The translations under genes and the position numbers were made by a program. Shown in pieces: positions 44,027 through 53,220 of a DNA stretch of 64,000 nucleotides (position 1 is the first letter of the stretch; every line of letters begins with the position of its first letter). The stretch lies in contig OZ253959.1 of NCBI GenBank assembly GCA_965267425.1, positions 1,922,001 to 1,986,000 on the forward strand, read 5' to 3'. Origin of the DNA: G965267425 sp965267425. Lineage in GTDB: Bacteria > Bacteroidota > Bacteroidia > Flavobacteriales_E > Vicingaceae. The notes beneath the pieces were generated by a model. It saw only the letters and a program-made list of their open reading frames with translations. It was not told the DNA's origin and made no database searches.

Positions 44027-45148
44027 ATGAAGTTCATAGTATCGAGCTCTTCCCTATTGAAAAAACTGCAGAAGGCAGGAGGTGTTTTGAGCACTAGTAA
44101 TAACCTACCAATCTTAGATGATTTTTTGTTTGAAATTTCCAGTGGATCGCTGACCATTACAGCATCTGACTTGGAAACTACCATCATCACAAAAATGGAG
44201 GTTGAATCCAAGGAAGATGGATTATTGGCTATTCCGGCGAAATTGCTCATGGACATTCTAAAAAGTTTTCCTGATCATCCGTTGACATTTACCATTGATA
44301 CGGGCAATTTCGGTGTAGAAATATCATCAGATTACGGAAAGTACAAATTGGCAGGCCATGACGGAAAGGAATTTCCAAAAACTCCGGCCATGGAATCGCC
44401 TTCGTCTATTTCCATCAATGGAATGGATTTGGCTAACATCATCAACAAGACAATTTTTGCGTCCGGGAATGATGATTTGAGACCGGTGATGTCGGGTGTA
44501 CTTTTTGAATTGGGAACAGACGGTGTAACATGGGTTGCTACAGATGCGCATAAATTGGTTAAACTGAAGCGCATTGATGTTACTTCTGACAAAGGAGCAT
44601 CATTCATCATGCCTAAAAAGCCTTTGAATCTTCTAAAAAACATCCTGGCGGAAACCGAAGATGACATTAAGTTGGAATACAATGAAACGAATGCCATGTT
44701 TCAGTTCGGTGAAAGTCGTTTAATCTGCCGATTGATCGATGGAAAGTACCCGAATTACGAAGCGGTTATTCCAAAAGAAAATCCAAACGTACTGACCATT
44801 GAACGGCAATCTTTTTTGAGTTCAGTGAAACGGGTTTCCATTTTTTCAAGCAAAACCACCCATCAAGTTCGATTAAAAATTTCAGGAAGCGAATTGCACC
44901 TTTCCGCTGAAGACCTCGATTTTTCCAATGAGGCGAAAGAACGTCTTACTTGCAAGTACACTGGAAATGACATTGAAATAGGATTCAATTCGCAATTCCT
45001 TATTGAGATGTTGAATAATCTGGGAAGCGATGAAATCAACCTTGAATTGTCTGAACCCAATAGAGCTGGTATTTTGAAACCTGCTGACGGCGGTGATGAC
45101 AATGAAGATATTTTGATGTTGGTTATGCCAGTGATGTTGAATGCTTAA
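44027..45148 (+). CDS. dnaN: DNA polymerase III sliding clamp, beta subunit
   Basis: 373 residues from the ATG at 44027 (the TTG just before is not needed). It forms the ring-shaped dimer that holds the replicase on DNA. Three clamp domains of about 120 residues each are present. Typical parts are 'LQKAGGVLSTSNNLPILDDFLFEI', 'RPVMSGVLFELGTDGVTWVATDAHKL' and 'LICRLIDGKYPNYEAVIPKENP', with the C-terminal 'LMLVMPVMLNA' strand. dnaA and recF are not next to it, so this is not an origin-type cluster. Confidence 0.97.
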   Translation: MKFIVSSSSLLKKLQKAGGVLSTSNNLPILDDFLFEISSGSLTITASDLETTIITKMEVESKEDGLLAIPAKLLMDILKSFPDHPLTFTIDTGNFGVEISSDYGKYKLAGHDGKEFPKTPAMESPSSISINGMDLANIINKTIFASGNDDLRPVMSGVLFELGTDGVTWVATDAHKLVKLKRIDVTSDKGASFIMPKKPLNLLKNILAETEDDIKLEYNETNAMFQFGESRLICRLIDGKYPNYEAVIPKENPNVLTIERQSFLSSVKRVSIFSSKTTHQVRLKISGSELHLSAEDLDFSNEAKERLTCKYTGNDIEIGFNSQFLIEMLNNLGSDEINLELSEPNRAGILKPADGGDDNEDILMLVMPVMLNA

Positions 45149-45226
45149 TCCTGCATTCATTAATATTCTTTCTCCTCTTCAAATGCTAAGGCTTTTCATT
45201 TAACTTAGCAGTTAAACTTTTACAAA

Positions 45227-46297
45227 GTGGAATCCAAAGAATATACATTTGATCGGGTAGTTAGAATCCTCATTACTATAGGTGTTATTTTTGGTGTCAT
45301 TTGGTTCATCAATTTGATTAGCGCTGTTCTAATTCCATTCTTAATTGCATGCCTTCTCGCCTACTTAATGAATCCAATGGTCAATTGGTTAGAAAGCAAA
45401 ATAAAAAAAAGAGCATTGGCTGTATTTTTGGTCATCACCGGTTGGCTTTGTGCCTTTGTTTTGTTCTTGATGTGGCTGTTACCCACTATTGGGGCTGAAA
45501 TTGGACAGCTCAAACAACTTATCGAAGTAAATGTAGCTCACCTTCGAGACAACAACGACCGTACATCTGAAATATTAATTGCAGCTAAAGAATGGATTGA
45601 AAAAGTCAATGTCAAAGAGTGGATTGATGCAGATAATATTTCCAAAATGGCCAATCAGGTGCTTCCCGGGTTTTGGAAAGGAATAAGCAATGTATTTGGT
45701 GTTCTTTTTGGCATTTTTGGTATTGTCACCGTTTTCTTATACCTCATTTTTATTCTTTTTGATTTTGAAAACATCAATCAAGGTTGGCGAAAATTGATTC
45801 CTCCGAAATATGCGGGTATTCTTTTAGAATTGGTTGAAGATATGGAAATGGGAATGAACGCATATTTCAAAGCGCAAGGTAAAATCGTTGTCATTGTGGG
45901 TATATTATTTGCCATCGGATTTAAATTGATTGGTATACCGCTGGGGATTTTATTAGGGCTGGGAATCGGATTGCTAAATTTTGTACCCTATCTTCAGTTG
46001 GCAGGTCTTATCCCTGCTATATTTCTAGCTGCATTGCACTCCATCAACACCGGAATGAACTTCTGGATTGTAATGGGTTTGGTTTTGCTTGTATTTGCAG
46101 TAGTCCAATTGATACAAGAATCTATCTTGACGCCAAAAATAATGGGTGATTTAACTGGCTTGAATCCGGCAGTCATTCTTTTATCACTTTCCATCTGGGG
46201 AAGCTTGTTAGGAATTACAGGGATGATCATTGCGCTTCCCATGACCACGCTAATCTTGTCTTATTATAAAAGGTATATTTTAAAAGAACCTAGTTAA
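45227..46297 (+). CDS. AI-2E family transporter (permease)
   Basis: 356 residues with a GTG start at 45227. About seven or eight membrane segments are visible, with the family signature near the C-terminus: 'IPLGILLGLGIGLLNFVPYL' and 'ILTPKIMGDLTGLNPAVILLSL'. Members include TqsA, and others export small molecules or act in Na+/H+ exchange, so autoinducer transport should not be assumed. It lies 78 bases after dnaN, and the acyltransferase gene follows after 21 bases. Confidence 0.9.
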   Translation: MESKEYTFDRVVRILITIGVIFGVIWFINLISAVLIPFLIACLLAYLMNPMVNWLESKIKKRALAVFLVITGWLCAFVLFLMWLLPTIGAEIGQLKQLIEVNVAHLRDNNDRTSEILIAAKEWIEKVNVKEWIDADNISKMANQVLPGFWKGISNVFGVLFGIFGIVTVFLYLIFILFDFENINQGWRKLIPPKYAGILLELVEDMEMGMNAYFKAQGKIVVIVGILFAIGFKLIGIPLGILLGLGIGLLNFVPYLQLAGLIPAIFLAALHSINTGMNFWIVMGLVLLVFAVVQLIQESILTPKIMGDLTGLNPAVILLSLSIWGSLLGITGMIIALPMTTLILSYYKRYILKEPS

Positions 46298-46318
46298 GAA
46301 TACTGCAAAAATCTGAAT

Positions 46319-47203
46319 ATGTTCAATAAAATAGGATATGGGGCAATTGTTCTATTATCATACTTGCCCTGGTGGTTTATGTATGGACTATCCAATGTTT
46401 TAAAATTTTTCTTGTTTTCCGTAGCAAAATACCGTGAGGATGTCATTGTAAAAAATTTAACAGATTCGTTTCCGGAAAAAACGAAGGATGAAATTCACGC
46501 AATTAAGAGAGGATTTCAATCACACTTTTGCGACATCATTGTGGAAAGCATAAAGATGTTCAGTATCTCAGAAAAAGAACTAAACAAACGCATGAAAACT
46601 ATCAATCCTGAAGTTCCCGACAAATACTTCGATAAGGGTACAGGAATTATTTTTGTTGGTGGACATTATAACAACTGGGAGATTTATGGTGTTAATTCAT
46701 CAAGAGAGATAAAACACGATACCGTAGCATTATACACACCACTTTCGAATAAATTTTTCGACCAAAAAATGAAATCCTCCAGAAGTCGGTTTGGTATGCG
46801 CATGGTTGACAACCGTTATATCGGAAAATACCTGACTGAAGAAGGTTCAAATAGAGATGCATTGATTTTTGGAGCAGATCAATCCCCTTCCAAACCTGAA
46901 AAATCAGTTTGGATACGGTTTTTGAACCAACCCACTCCCGTCTTCTTTGGCGTGGAGAAATATGCAAAAGAAATGGGATACCCGGTTTTCTTTGGTTCGA
47001 TTCAAAAAGTAAAAAGAGGTCATTACACCATTGAATATACGTTGCTAACGGATGATCCAAAATCGATGCCACACCAGGAAATAACATACCTACATTCGAA
47101 AAGACTCGAAGAAGACATCATTCGAGATCCTCGATATTGGCTTTGGTCACACAAAAGATGGAAAATCAGGCATTTAGCTCCCGACAAATTATACAAGGAG
47201 TAG
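46319..47203 (+). CDS. Lipid A-type lysophospholipid acyltransferase (HtrB/LpxL family)
   Basis: 294 residues with an N-terminal membrane helix. The catalytic pattern His-x4-Glu is in 'GGHYNNWEIYG' (about 115-125), and 'ALIFGADQSPS' and 'YPVFFGSIQKVKRGHYTIEY' follow, as in LpxL/HtrB late acyltransferases. It should add a secondary acyl chain to lipid A on the inner face of the inner membrane. Other Bacteroidota lipids (for example ornithine lipids) are a possible alternative substrate. The region after it (47204-47334) holds only the receptor promoter. Confidence 0.9.
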   Translation: MFNKIGYGAIVLLSYLPWWFMYGLSNVLKFFLFSVAKYREDVIVKNLTDSFPEKTKDEIHAIKRGFQSHFCDIIVESIKMFSISEKELNKRMKTINPEVPDKYFDKGTGIIFVGGHYNNWEIYGVNSSREIKHDTVALYTPLSNKFFDQKMKSSRSRFGMRMVDNRYIGKYLTEEGSNRDALIFGADQSPSKPEKSVWIRFLNQPTPVFFGVEKYAKEMGYPVFFGSIQKVKRGHYTIEYTLLTDDPKSMPHQEITYLHSKRLEEDIIRDPRYWLWSHKRWKIRHLAPDKLYKE

Positions 47204-47260
47204 ATGCCATTCTTAACAATTTAATAACGGTATTTGTTCTCCAAAGACGAAAAAAATAAA

Positions 47261-47268
47261 TAATTTTG
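47261..47268 (+). promoter_or_regulatory. Candidate -7 element for the TonB receptor
   Basis: TAATTTTG, an exact TAnnTTTG match 66 bases before the ATG. A TTTG at 47233-47236 could be the -33 element, but the 24-base spacing is longer than usual. Confidence 0.4.
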
Positions 47269-47334
47269 TCCCGCGAAATTTTGGTATAATTTTTGCTGAA
47301 ATTGTTCGTTTATTTTTCATCTTAATAACTCGCC

Positions 47335-49701
47335 ATGCGATCAATCTTATGTTGGATAATTGTCTTTCTACCCTTATCCATTTTAGCACAGAAAAAAGTA
47401 ACACTCAGCGGAAAAATTTCTGACAACAATAATGGTGAAGAAATCATCGGAGCCACTATTTATATAGATGAAATTAAAGGTGGTACCGTGACGAATGTTT
47501 ACGGTTATTACAGTATTTCTCTAGATCCAGGCACCTATAATATTACCATCAATTATCTTGGATATGGTGATATCAAACAAACCATCGATCTTACTGAAGA
47601 CACGAAGTTGAACCTTGAAATGAAAACAGCAGAAGAGCAACTTAATACGGTTGTTGTAACAGCTGAGAAATTGGATCAAAATGTCACCAGCGTTGAAATG
47701 AGCGTTGAAAAGATGGATGTCAAAACCATTAAAAAAATGCCTTCACTTCTTGGTGAAGTGGATATCATAAGAAGCACATTACTCCTACCTGGAGTCACCA
47801 ATGTGGGTGAAGGAGCAAGTGGATTTAATGTGCGCGGTGGAAATGTAGATCAAAACCTCATATTGTTGGATGAAGCACCAGTATATAACTCATCTCATTT
47901 ATTCGGTTTCTTTTCAGTTTTTAATAGTGACGCCATAAAGGACTTAAAACTTTATAAGGGTGGAATTCCAGCAGAATATGGTGGAAGACTTTCCTCAGTG
48001 ATGGATGTTAGACAGAAAGAAGGAAACATGAAAAAGTTTGCTGCTAGTGGAGGAATCAGCACTGTTTCAAGTAAGCTTACGTTAGAAGGTCCAATCGCCA
48101 AAGACAAGAGTTCATTCATGGTTGCTGCAAGAAGAACTTACATAGATTGGTTGGCGCATCTGGTTGGAGAACTAGAAAACCAGGACGCCTACTTTTATGA
48201 TTTAAACGCAAAAGTCAACTATGTACTGAACGACAACAACCGGTTATTTCTTTCCGCATATTATGGAAACGACGTATTTAAGTTTGGAGACGACTTTAGG
48301 TTTGTCTGGGGAAACAACACATTTAGTGCAAGATGGAACCACATTTTTAATCAAAAACTATTTTCCAATTTTACACTTCTTTACAGTGACTATGCTTATT
48401 CACTTGGTGTCCCCGAAGGTACAGATGCGTTTGAATGGACTTCTCACATCATCAATACCAATTTAAAAGGAGATTTCAGTTATTTTATCAACTCGAACAA
48501 TACTTTCAAATTTGGTGTTTCTGCATTACAGTATACGTTTAAGCCAGGAGACATTGAAACCAGTGAAGAGTCCTTCTTTAATAGTTTCGAAATTCAAAAT
48601 GAAAGAGCTTTTGAACCTGCCGTTTATGCCAGCAATGAACACAAGCTAAACGATAGATTAACTCTTCAATACGGTTTGCGATATTCCATGTTTCTTAATT
48701 ATGGCGCAGCTGATATCAGTATTTATGAAAATGATGAACCCATTGATTATGACGATCCCAATGCAATTGGTTCAGTAAATGATATTGTAGACACTGTTTC
48801 CTATAAAGATTACGAGGTTATTAAGTCATTTGATGGTTTTGAGCCCAGATTTTCTCTGAAATATCAATTGGATGAGTTTAGCTCAATAAAGGCAAGTTAT
48901 AATCGGACAAGACAGTACATTCATTTGGTTTCAAATACTACTACAACGGTACCCATTGATATTTGGAAACCAAGCGGAATGTATGTAGAACCAGCTACAG
49001 CTGACCAAGTTGCTTTGGGATACTTCCGCAATTTCAACAACAATAAATTTGAATTTTCAGGTGAAGTGTATTACAAAGATTTTCAGAATCTTTTGGACTA
49101 TGTAGATGGAGCCAACCTCATACTGAATGAATCAATTGAAACGGAATTATTAAGTGGCGACGGTAGAGCCTACGGGTTTGAAACCCAAATCAAAAAGAAA
49201 AGTGGAACGTTCACGGGTTGGATTAGTTACACCCTTGCAAGAACTGAACGTCAGGTCACTGGTATCAACAACAGTGAATGGTATCCTTCAAATTATGACA
49301 AATTACATGATGTATCGGTAGTTGGAATGTATACAGTCAATGATAAGTGGGAGTTAAGTGCAAACTTTGCCTATATGTCGGGAAGACCCATAACCTATCC
49401 TGATGGAAAGTATGAACAAAATGGGGGACAATTGATTATTCCTAATTACGGAAATAGAAATGGAGCCAGGTTAACAGCTTATCACAGATTAGATTTTGCA
49501 GCTACATTGACACCAAGAAAGAATAAAGATCGCAGATGGCAAGGCGAATGGGTGTTTAGCATCTACAATGTATATGGTAGAAGAAATGCCTATTCCATCA
49601 GCTTTAGACAAAATGAAGAAAATCCATCCATTACAGAAGCATATCGATTGTCCATATTGGGAACGATGCTTCCATCTGTTGGATACAATTTTAAATTTTA
49701 G
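47335..49701 (+). CDS. TonB-dependent receptor with carboxypeptidase-like N-domain
   Basis: 788 residues. A signal peptide (about 1-18) is followed by a CarboxypepD_reg-like domain ('VTLSGKISDNNNGEEIIGATI'), the plug ('SGFNVRGGNVDQNLILLDEAPVY') and a 22-strand-type beta-barrel ending 'LPSVGYNFKF', with a C-terminal aromatic residue as expected for outer-membrane insertion. It imports an unknown ligand through the outer membrane with TonB energy. It lacks the long SusC-type length (about 1000). Its partner is the DUF4249 lipoprotein gene, which begins three bases after its stop. Confidence 0.93.
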   Translation: MRSILCWIIVFLPLSILAQKKVTLSGKISDNNNGEEIIGATIYIDEIKGGTVTNVYGYYSISLDPGTYNITINYLGYGDIKQTIDLTEDTKLNLEMKTAEEQLNTVVVTAEKLDQNVTSVEMSVEKMDVKTIKKMPSLLGEVDIIRSTLLLPGVTNVGEGASGFNVRGGNVDQNLILLDEAPVYNSSHLFGFFSVFNSDAIKDLKLYKGGIPAEYGGRLSSVMDVRQKEGNMKKFAASGGISTVSSKLTLEGPIAKDKSSFMVAARRTYIDWLAHLVGELENQDAYFYDLNAKVNYVLNDNNRLFLSAYYGNDVFKFGDDFRFVWGNNTFSARWNHIFNQKLFSNFTLLYSDYAYSLGVPEGTDAFEWTSHIINTNLKGDFSYFINSNNTFKFGVSALQYTFKPGDIETSEESFFNSFEIQNERAFEPAVYASNEHKLNDRLTLQYGLRYSMFLNYGAADISIYENDEPIDYDDPNAIGSVNDIVDTVSYKDYEVIKSFDGFEPRFSLKYQLDEFSSIKASYNRTRQYIHLVSNTTTTVPIDIWKPSGMYVEPATADQVALGYFRNFNNNKFEFSGEVYYKDFQNLLDYVDGANLILNESIETELLSGDGRAYGFETQIKKKSGTFTGWISYTLARTERQVTGINNSEWYPSNYDKLHDVSVVGMYTVNDKWELSANFAYMSGRPITYPDGKYEQNGGQLIIPNYGNRNGARLTAYHRLDFAATLTPRKNKDRRWQGEWVFSIYNVYGRRNAYSISFRQNEENPSITEAYRLSILGTMLPSVGYNFKF

Positions 49702-49704
49702 GAC

Positions 49705-50538
49705 ATGAAAAAGATAGTTTTACCATTCATAATAGGCACTGTACTTTTTTCTTCATGTGAAGACAAAATTGATGTTGATTTACCGGTTGGAGAAGTTCGA
49801 CTAGTAATAGACGCACTTTATACCGATGAAAATAGAGAGCAAGAAATCCTTTTGACAACCACTGCTCCATATTTTGAAGATGGAGCAACTCCAAAAGAAA
49901 CAGGTGCCAATGTATTTCTTGTGACGAATAATGGAGACACCATTAACTTCCCTGAAGATCTTGGAAGACCTGGTTACTATGTTTCAGACGTTCCTGCGGT
50001 ATTGGGAACCACCTATACGCTGTATATCACAACTTCTCAGGGTTCCAGATTCGAGTCGTATCCAGAAACTGCTAACCGAAACGCTCCTATTGATTCCATT
50101 TTTACAAAATTTGAAGAGGAAGATCGGGGACCGTTCGAAGCAGGGTATTCTGTATTGATAAACACAGTTGAACCTGCGGGAATAGGAGATTATTACCGCT
50201 GGATTTTTTATATTGATGGGGTGTTCAATGGCACACCAGAAGACTTGATCATTGCTTCAGATGAATTTGTTGATGGCAATGAAGTGAACGAACTTCTAAT
50301 AGCACAAGGATTAGTGGAAAATCAAAATGTAAAAGTTTCTCAATTGGCAATTTCAGAAAGAGCGTTTAATTATTGGACCCTTGTGCAAGAACAAACTGTT
50401 TTCAGCGGTGGTCCCTTTGATCCGCCACCAGCACCCATTCCAAGTAATTTGAGAAACCTTTCTGATGAATCACTTCAACCATTGGGGCTATTCAGCGTAG
50501 CCACGGTTGAAAGCGCAGAAATCTTAGTTGTTCCCTGA
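49705..50538 (+). CDS. DUF4249 lipoprotein, partner of the TonB receptor
   Basis: 277 residues with a lipoprotein signal ending at Cys18 ('LFSSCEDK'). The mature protein is beta-rich, with 'VRLVIDALYTDENREQEILLTT' and 'GANVFLVTNNGDTINF'. Both are typical of DUF4249, which in Bacteroidota is regularly encoded after a TonB-dependent receptor of this size. It probably sits on the outer membrane and acts with the receptor, in the way SusD does with SusC, although it is not a SusD homologue. It overlaps the convergent PKD lipoprotein gene by 15 bases. Confidence 0.85.
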   Translation: MKKIVLPFIIGTVLFSSCEDKIDVDLPVGEVRLVIDALYTDENREQEILLTTTAPYFEDGATPKETGANVFLVTNNGDTINFPEDLGRPGYYVSDVPAVLGTTYTLYITTSQGSRFESYPETANRNAPIDSIFTKFEEEDRGPFEAGYSVLINTVEPAGIGDYYRWIFYIDGVFNGTPEDLIIASDEFVDGNEVNELLIAQGLVENQNVKVSQLAISERAFNYWTLVQEQTVFSGGPFDPPPAPIPSNLRNLSDESLQPLGLFSVATVESAEILVVP

Positions 50539-51663
50539 TAAAAAAGAGATTGTTCCACGGCCGTTATTGAGAACAATTTCTTCTCCGTCCTCAGAAGCCA
50601 ATACACAAGTGAACGCAACCGTTGACGAAACGGTTGATTTACCATTGAAGTCCACAGAATAGGTTTCAACGTTAGAAACGTCCATTCTTGACCAACTTGG
50701 CTGAATTACATTGGCAGAACTGTATTCAATACCTGAAGTATTTGTATAAATTACGTTTGCCCGATTAAAGTTTATACTGTCCGTTGTTTGGATCAAGTCA
50801 GCTTTGTATCCAAAATTGGTTGCACATTCCGCGACAACTGAATCGATTAATACATTTTTACAAATGGATGTAACACAGCCTTCCACATCAGCTATATCAA
50901 CACACGCCAGTTCTACACCGTCATCTGGATTCATTACATACTGATACCAAATGTGATTTGAATAACCATTGACATTGTCTTCAAAAGTCCAGGAATATGT
51001 AAATGGCTCTTTTCCAGATTTTGCCTCAGCCATAAAGTCCCAATATTTCCCTGTTAAGGAATCGGTTTTTTCCTCCGCAATAAAATCACCACTGCAGAAA
51101 GCATCGGGCATTGTGATATCACTACATAATTGGCTGCTACAACCATTGGAGTAGTTAACGAGTAGGCAAACCGCATATTTTTTAATGGATACATCTGAAT
51201 AACGATGAATTGGTGAAGGTTCAGTCGAGGTTGATCCATCTCCAAAATTCCAGGCGAAAGAAATTGCATCTCCAAACAACTCAGGTTCGAATTGCACCAT
51301 ATAATAACTATCAGTATTCGGTTCGTTGTAGTGGAATGCATTTGCATTGAGCAATTCCATTGCATCAGAATTTCCTCCTACATTGATGTGATCATCATTT
51401 AATGATATCTTAATGCTCTCTCGGTTAGCATTAGCATCCAAATGCAAAAAAGAACTCTCAAATTGATAAATTCCGAAATCATCAATTTGAAAAGTCGGTG
51501 CATGGTATATGTCTTCTTCACCGGCAATCAAAGAAACAACTTCACCATTTATTTCAGCCGAAATGTCGAAGTAAGGATTCCCTGATTGTTCCTCAGGAAG
51601 TTCATGTTTCTTGCAACCAGTAACCACAATCACACAAAAGCATATGAAAAGAAAATGCTTCAT
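50524..51663 (-). CDS. PKD-domain lipoprotein
   Basis: 379 residues from the ATG at 51663 (a TTG lies one codon earlier). A lipoprotein signal ends at Cys17 ('VVTGCKK'). One clear PKD domain has 'ISFAWNFGDGSTSTEPSPIHRY', shown here by its 'WNFGDGS' core, and a second, weaker PKD-like unit lies around 'PFTYSWTFEDNVNG'. PKD domains are usually extracellular binding modules. It is the third gene of the ECF sigma factor operon: its start overlaps the stop of the beta-barrel gene by one base (TGATG). Binding target unknown. Confidence 0.82.
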   Translation of the reverse strand: MKHFLFICFCVIVVTGCKKHELPEEQSGNPYFDISAEINGEVVSLIAGEEDIYHAPTFQIDDFGIYQFESSFLHLDANANRESIKISLNDDHINVGGNSDAMELLNANAFHYNEPNTDSYYMVQFEPELFGDAISFAWNFGDGSTSTEPSPIHRYSDVSIKKYAVCLLVNYSNGCSSQLCSDITMPDAFCSGDFIAEEKTDSLTGKYWDFMAEAKSGKEPFTYSWTFEDNVNGYSNHIWYQYVMNPDDGVELACVDIADVEGCVTSICKNVLIDSVVAECATNFGYKADLIQTTDSINFNRANVIYTNTSGIEYSSANVIQPSWSRMDVSNVETYSVDFNGKSTVSSTVAFTCVLASEDGEEIVLNNGRGTISFLSGNN

Positions 51664-53213
51664 CAATTCTTTATTAAGTATGTCACTCTCAGGCGTAATT
51701 GGTTATTATTGAAAGAATTATTGTCATCAAATGCTCCCTCATTCTTCCAATCATTCAATCCAATATCTGCTCCAAGTCCTATTCTGAACAGATGATTAAA
51801 CTGATAATCATAAGCAACTCCTAATGACCAATTCATTTCATTCAAAATTCCTTTTCCATTGGAGAATTTTTCCGTTTGCAATGGAGTTATTTGAGAACCA
51901 TATATTTCGGTTGAGACCTTCTCCCCTTCAACTGCCATCAAATAATTCAATCGAGCCCCAAAGGACAATAAATGATTCGGATTCAATTTATAAATCACTG
52001 AAATTGGAACCTCAAGAATATGCAATTGGTTCACAAAAAGCTGTTCTTGCAAATCTCTTTGAAAGAAGTCGTAAGATATGTTGTGGTAAATCTTAGTGTT
52101 CATAGCTAGATTTTGGTATGAATAGCCGAAACCTGCTTCTACTAATACCCTCCTTTGAAGTTGGAATGCCCCAAATCCACTGACATAAAATGCTGTTGAA
52201 TTGGATGAACCGTTTCCCTCTGTGGAATTTTTATAATTGGTAAGCCCTACCCCACCTCGAATTCCATAAGTTAATTTATATGCCTTATTAACATAAGTAG
52301 AGTAAGGTTCTGTTGTTTGAGCTTCAGGTTGAATCAGACTTTGCTCAATTGAAGGATTCTCTAATGTTTTCAATGTTAGAGGTGCCCAATTATCTATCGT
52401 TGCCAACTCTTCATTCTGAATGGCAATGCTGCTGGTATTTGAAACTTCTTCGTTCGAAGCCATTAATTCGTTTGAATTACTGTTCGATTCACTGGCAACT
52501 GGACGTTCTTGTTGAATTGCTTGCTTTTCGTCTGAATCCAATTCATTACTCCCTTGCTGCGGCAATATGGCTGTTGACGTTGTCTTGATTGGGTCTTCCA
52601 TTTCATCAGCAGACTCATCAACCACGGTGCCTACAGTTGGAACTACAACAACAATATCATCATCTGTTTCGGTATTTTCTACCAATAAACTTTCTTGATT
52701 CAAAGTTTCATTGGAATCATTTGCAGGGTCGATTTCATCATCACTTGTAGCTAACCCAGCTTGTAATGTGTTTTCAGCAGTACTTTGGTTTTCAATTATG
52801 GTTTCCTCATCTATTACATTATCAATAGGATCATTTCTATCCTCGGCAATTTCCTCTTTATCCTTATTGTTACTTACTTCCATGGAAGTTGCACTTACGG
52901 AAGGTATGCTTTGATTTTCTATGATTTCTTCTTTGCTTTCAACCACTGATTCCGTTGAAATTATTTCCTGGTGTATTTCATTGGACTTGGAAAGATTTGA
53001 AATTTCTGAATTTGGTGTTGTTGAATTATACGCAATAAATGTTCCTGCAGTAATCAGAATTGCCAATGATGAAAGCCAGGTAATTCTACCCCACCGTTTT
53101 TGACGATCAAGTATTGCCGCCATTTTATCCCATTGTTTGTCATCAAAGTCGAAACTACGGGAATCAAGCTTTTCCTTGAATAGGTTGTCGATATGTGGTT
53201 TATTATCTTTCAT
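51663..53213 (-). CDS. Inner-membrane-anchored protein with C-terminal outer-membrane beta-barrel domain
   Basis: 516 residues. Residues 1-42 are soluble and include 'FDFDDKQWDKMAAIL', a form seen in Bacteroidota proteins encoded next to ECF sigma factors. One membrane helix follows (about 44-62). Residues 63-310 are low complexity, rich in Glu, Asp, Asn and Ser. From about 314 on there are alternating beta-strands with aromatic ends ('YGIRGGVGLTNY', 'LVEAGFGYSYQN', 'LRLRVTYLIKN'), as in porin-like barrels. It begins 7 bases after the sigma gene stop. It may act as an anti-sigma factor that spans the periplasm, but that is inference only. Confidence 0.65.
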   Translation of the reverse strand: MKDNKPHIDNLFKEKLDSRSFDFDDKQWDKMAAILDRQKRWGRITWLSSLAILITAGTFIAYNSTTPNSEISNLSKSNEIHQEIISTESVVESKEEIIENQSIPSVSATSMEVSNNKDKEEIAEDRNDPIDNVIDEETIIENQSTAENTLQAGLATSDDEIDPANDSNETLNQESLLVENTETDDDIVVVVPTVGTVVDESADEMEDPIKTTSTAILPQQGSNELDSDEKQAIQQERPVASESNSNSNELMASNEEVSNTSSIAIQNEELATIDNWAPLTLKTLENPSIEQSLIQPEAQTTEPYSTYVNKAYKLTYGIRGGVGLTNYKNSTEGNGSSNSTAFYVSGFGAFQLQRRVLVEAGFGYSYQNLAMNTKIYHNISYDFFQRDLQEQLFVNQLHILEVPISVIYKLNPNHLLSFGARLNYLMAVEGEKVSTEIYGSQITPLQTEKFSNGKGILNEMNWSLGVAYDYQFNHLFRIGLGADIGLNDWKNEGAFDDNNSFNNNQLRLRVTYLIKN

Positions 53214-53220
53214 TTACATG

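Noticed and set aside
45227..46297. Quorum-sensing AI-2 exporter
   Set aside because: The family name AI-2E covers many proteins of other function, and no luxS or signalling gene is nearby, so only the family is claimed.
46692..47087. Open minus-strand frame of 131 codons within the acyltransferase gene
   Set aside because: Antisense to a confident LpxL-like gene, with no family likeness.
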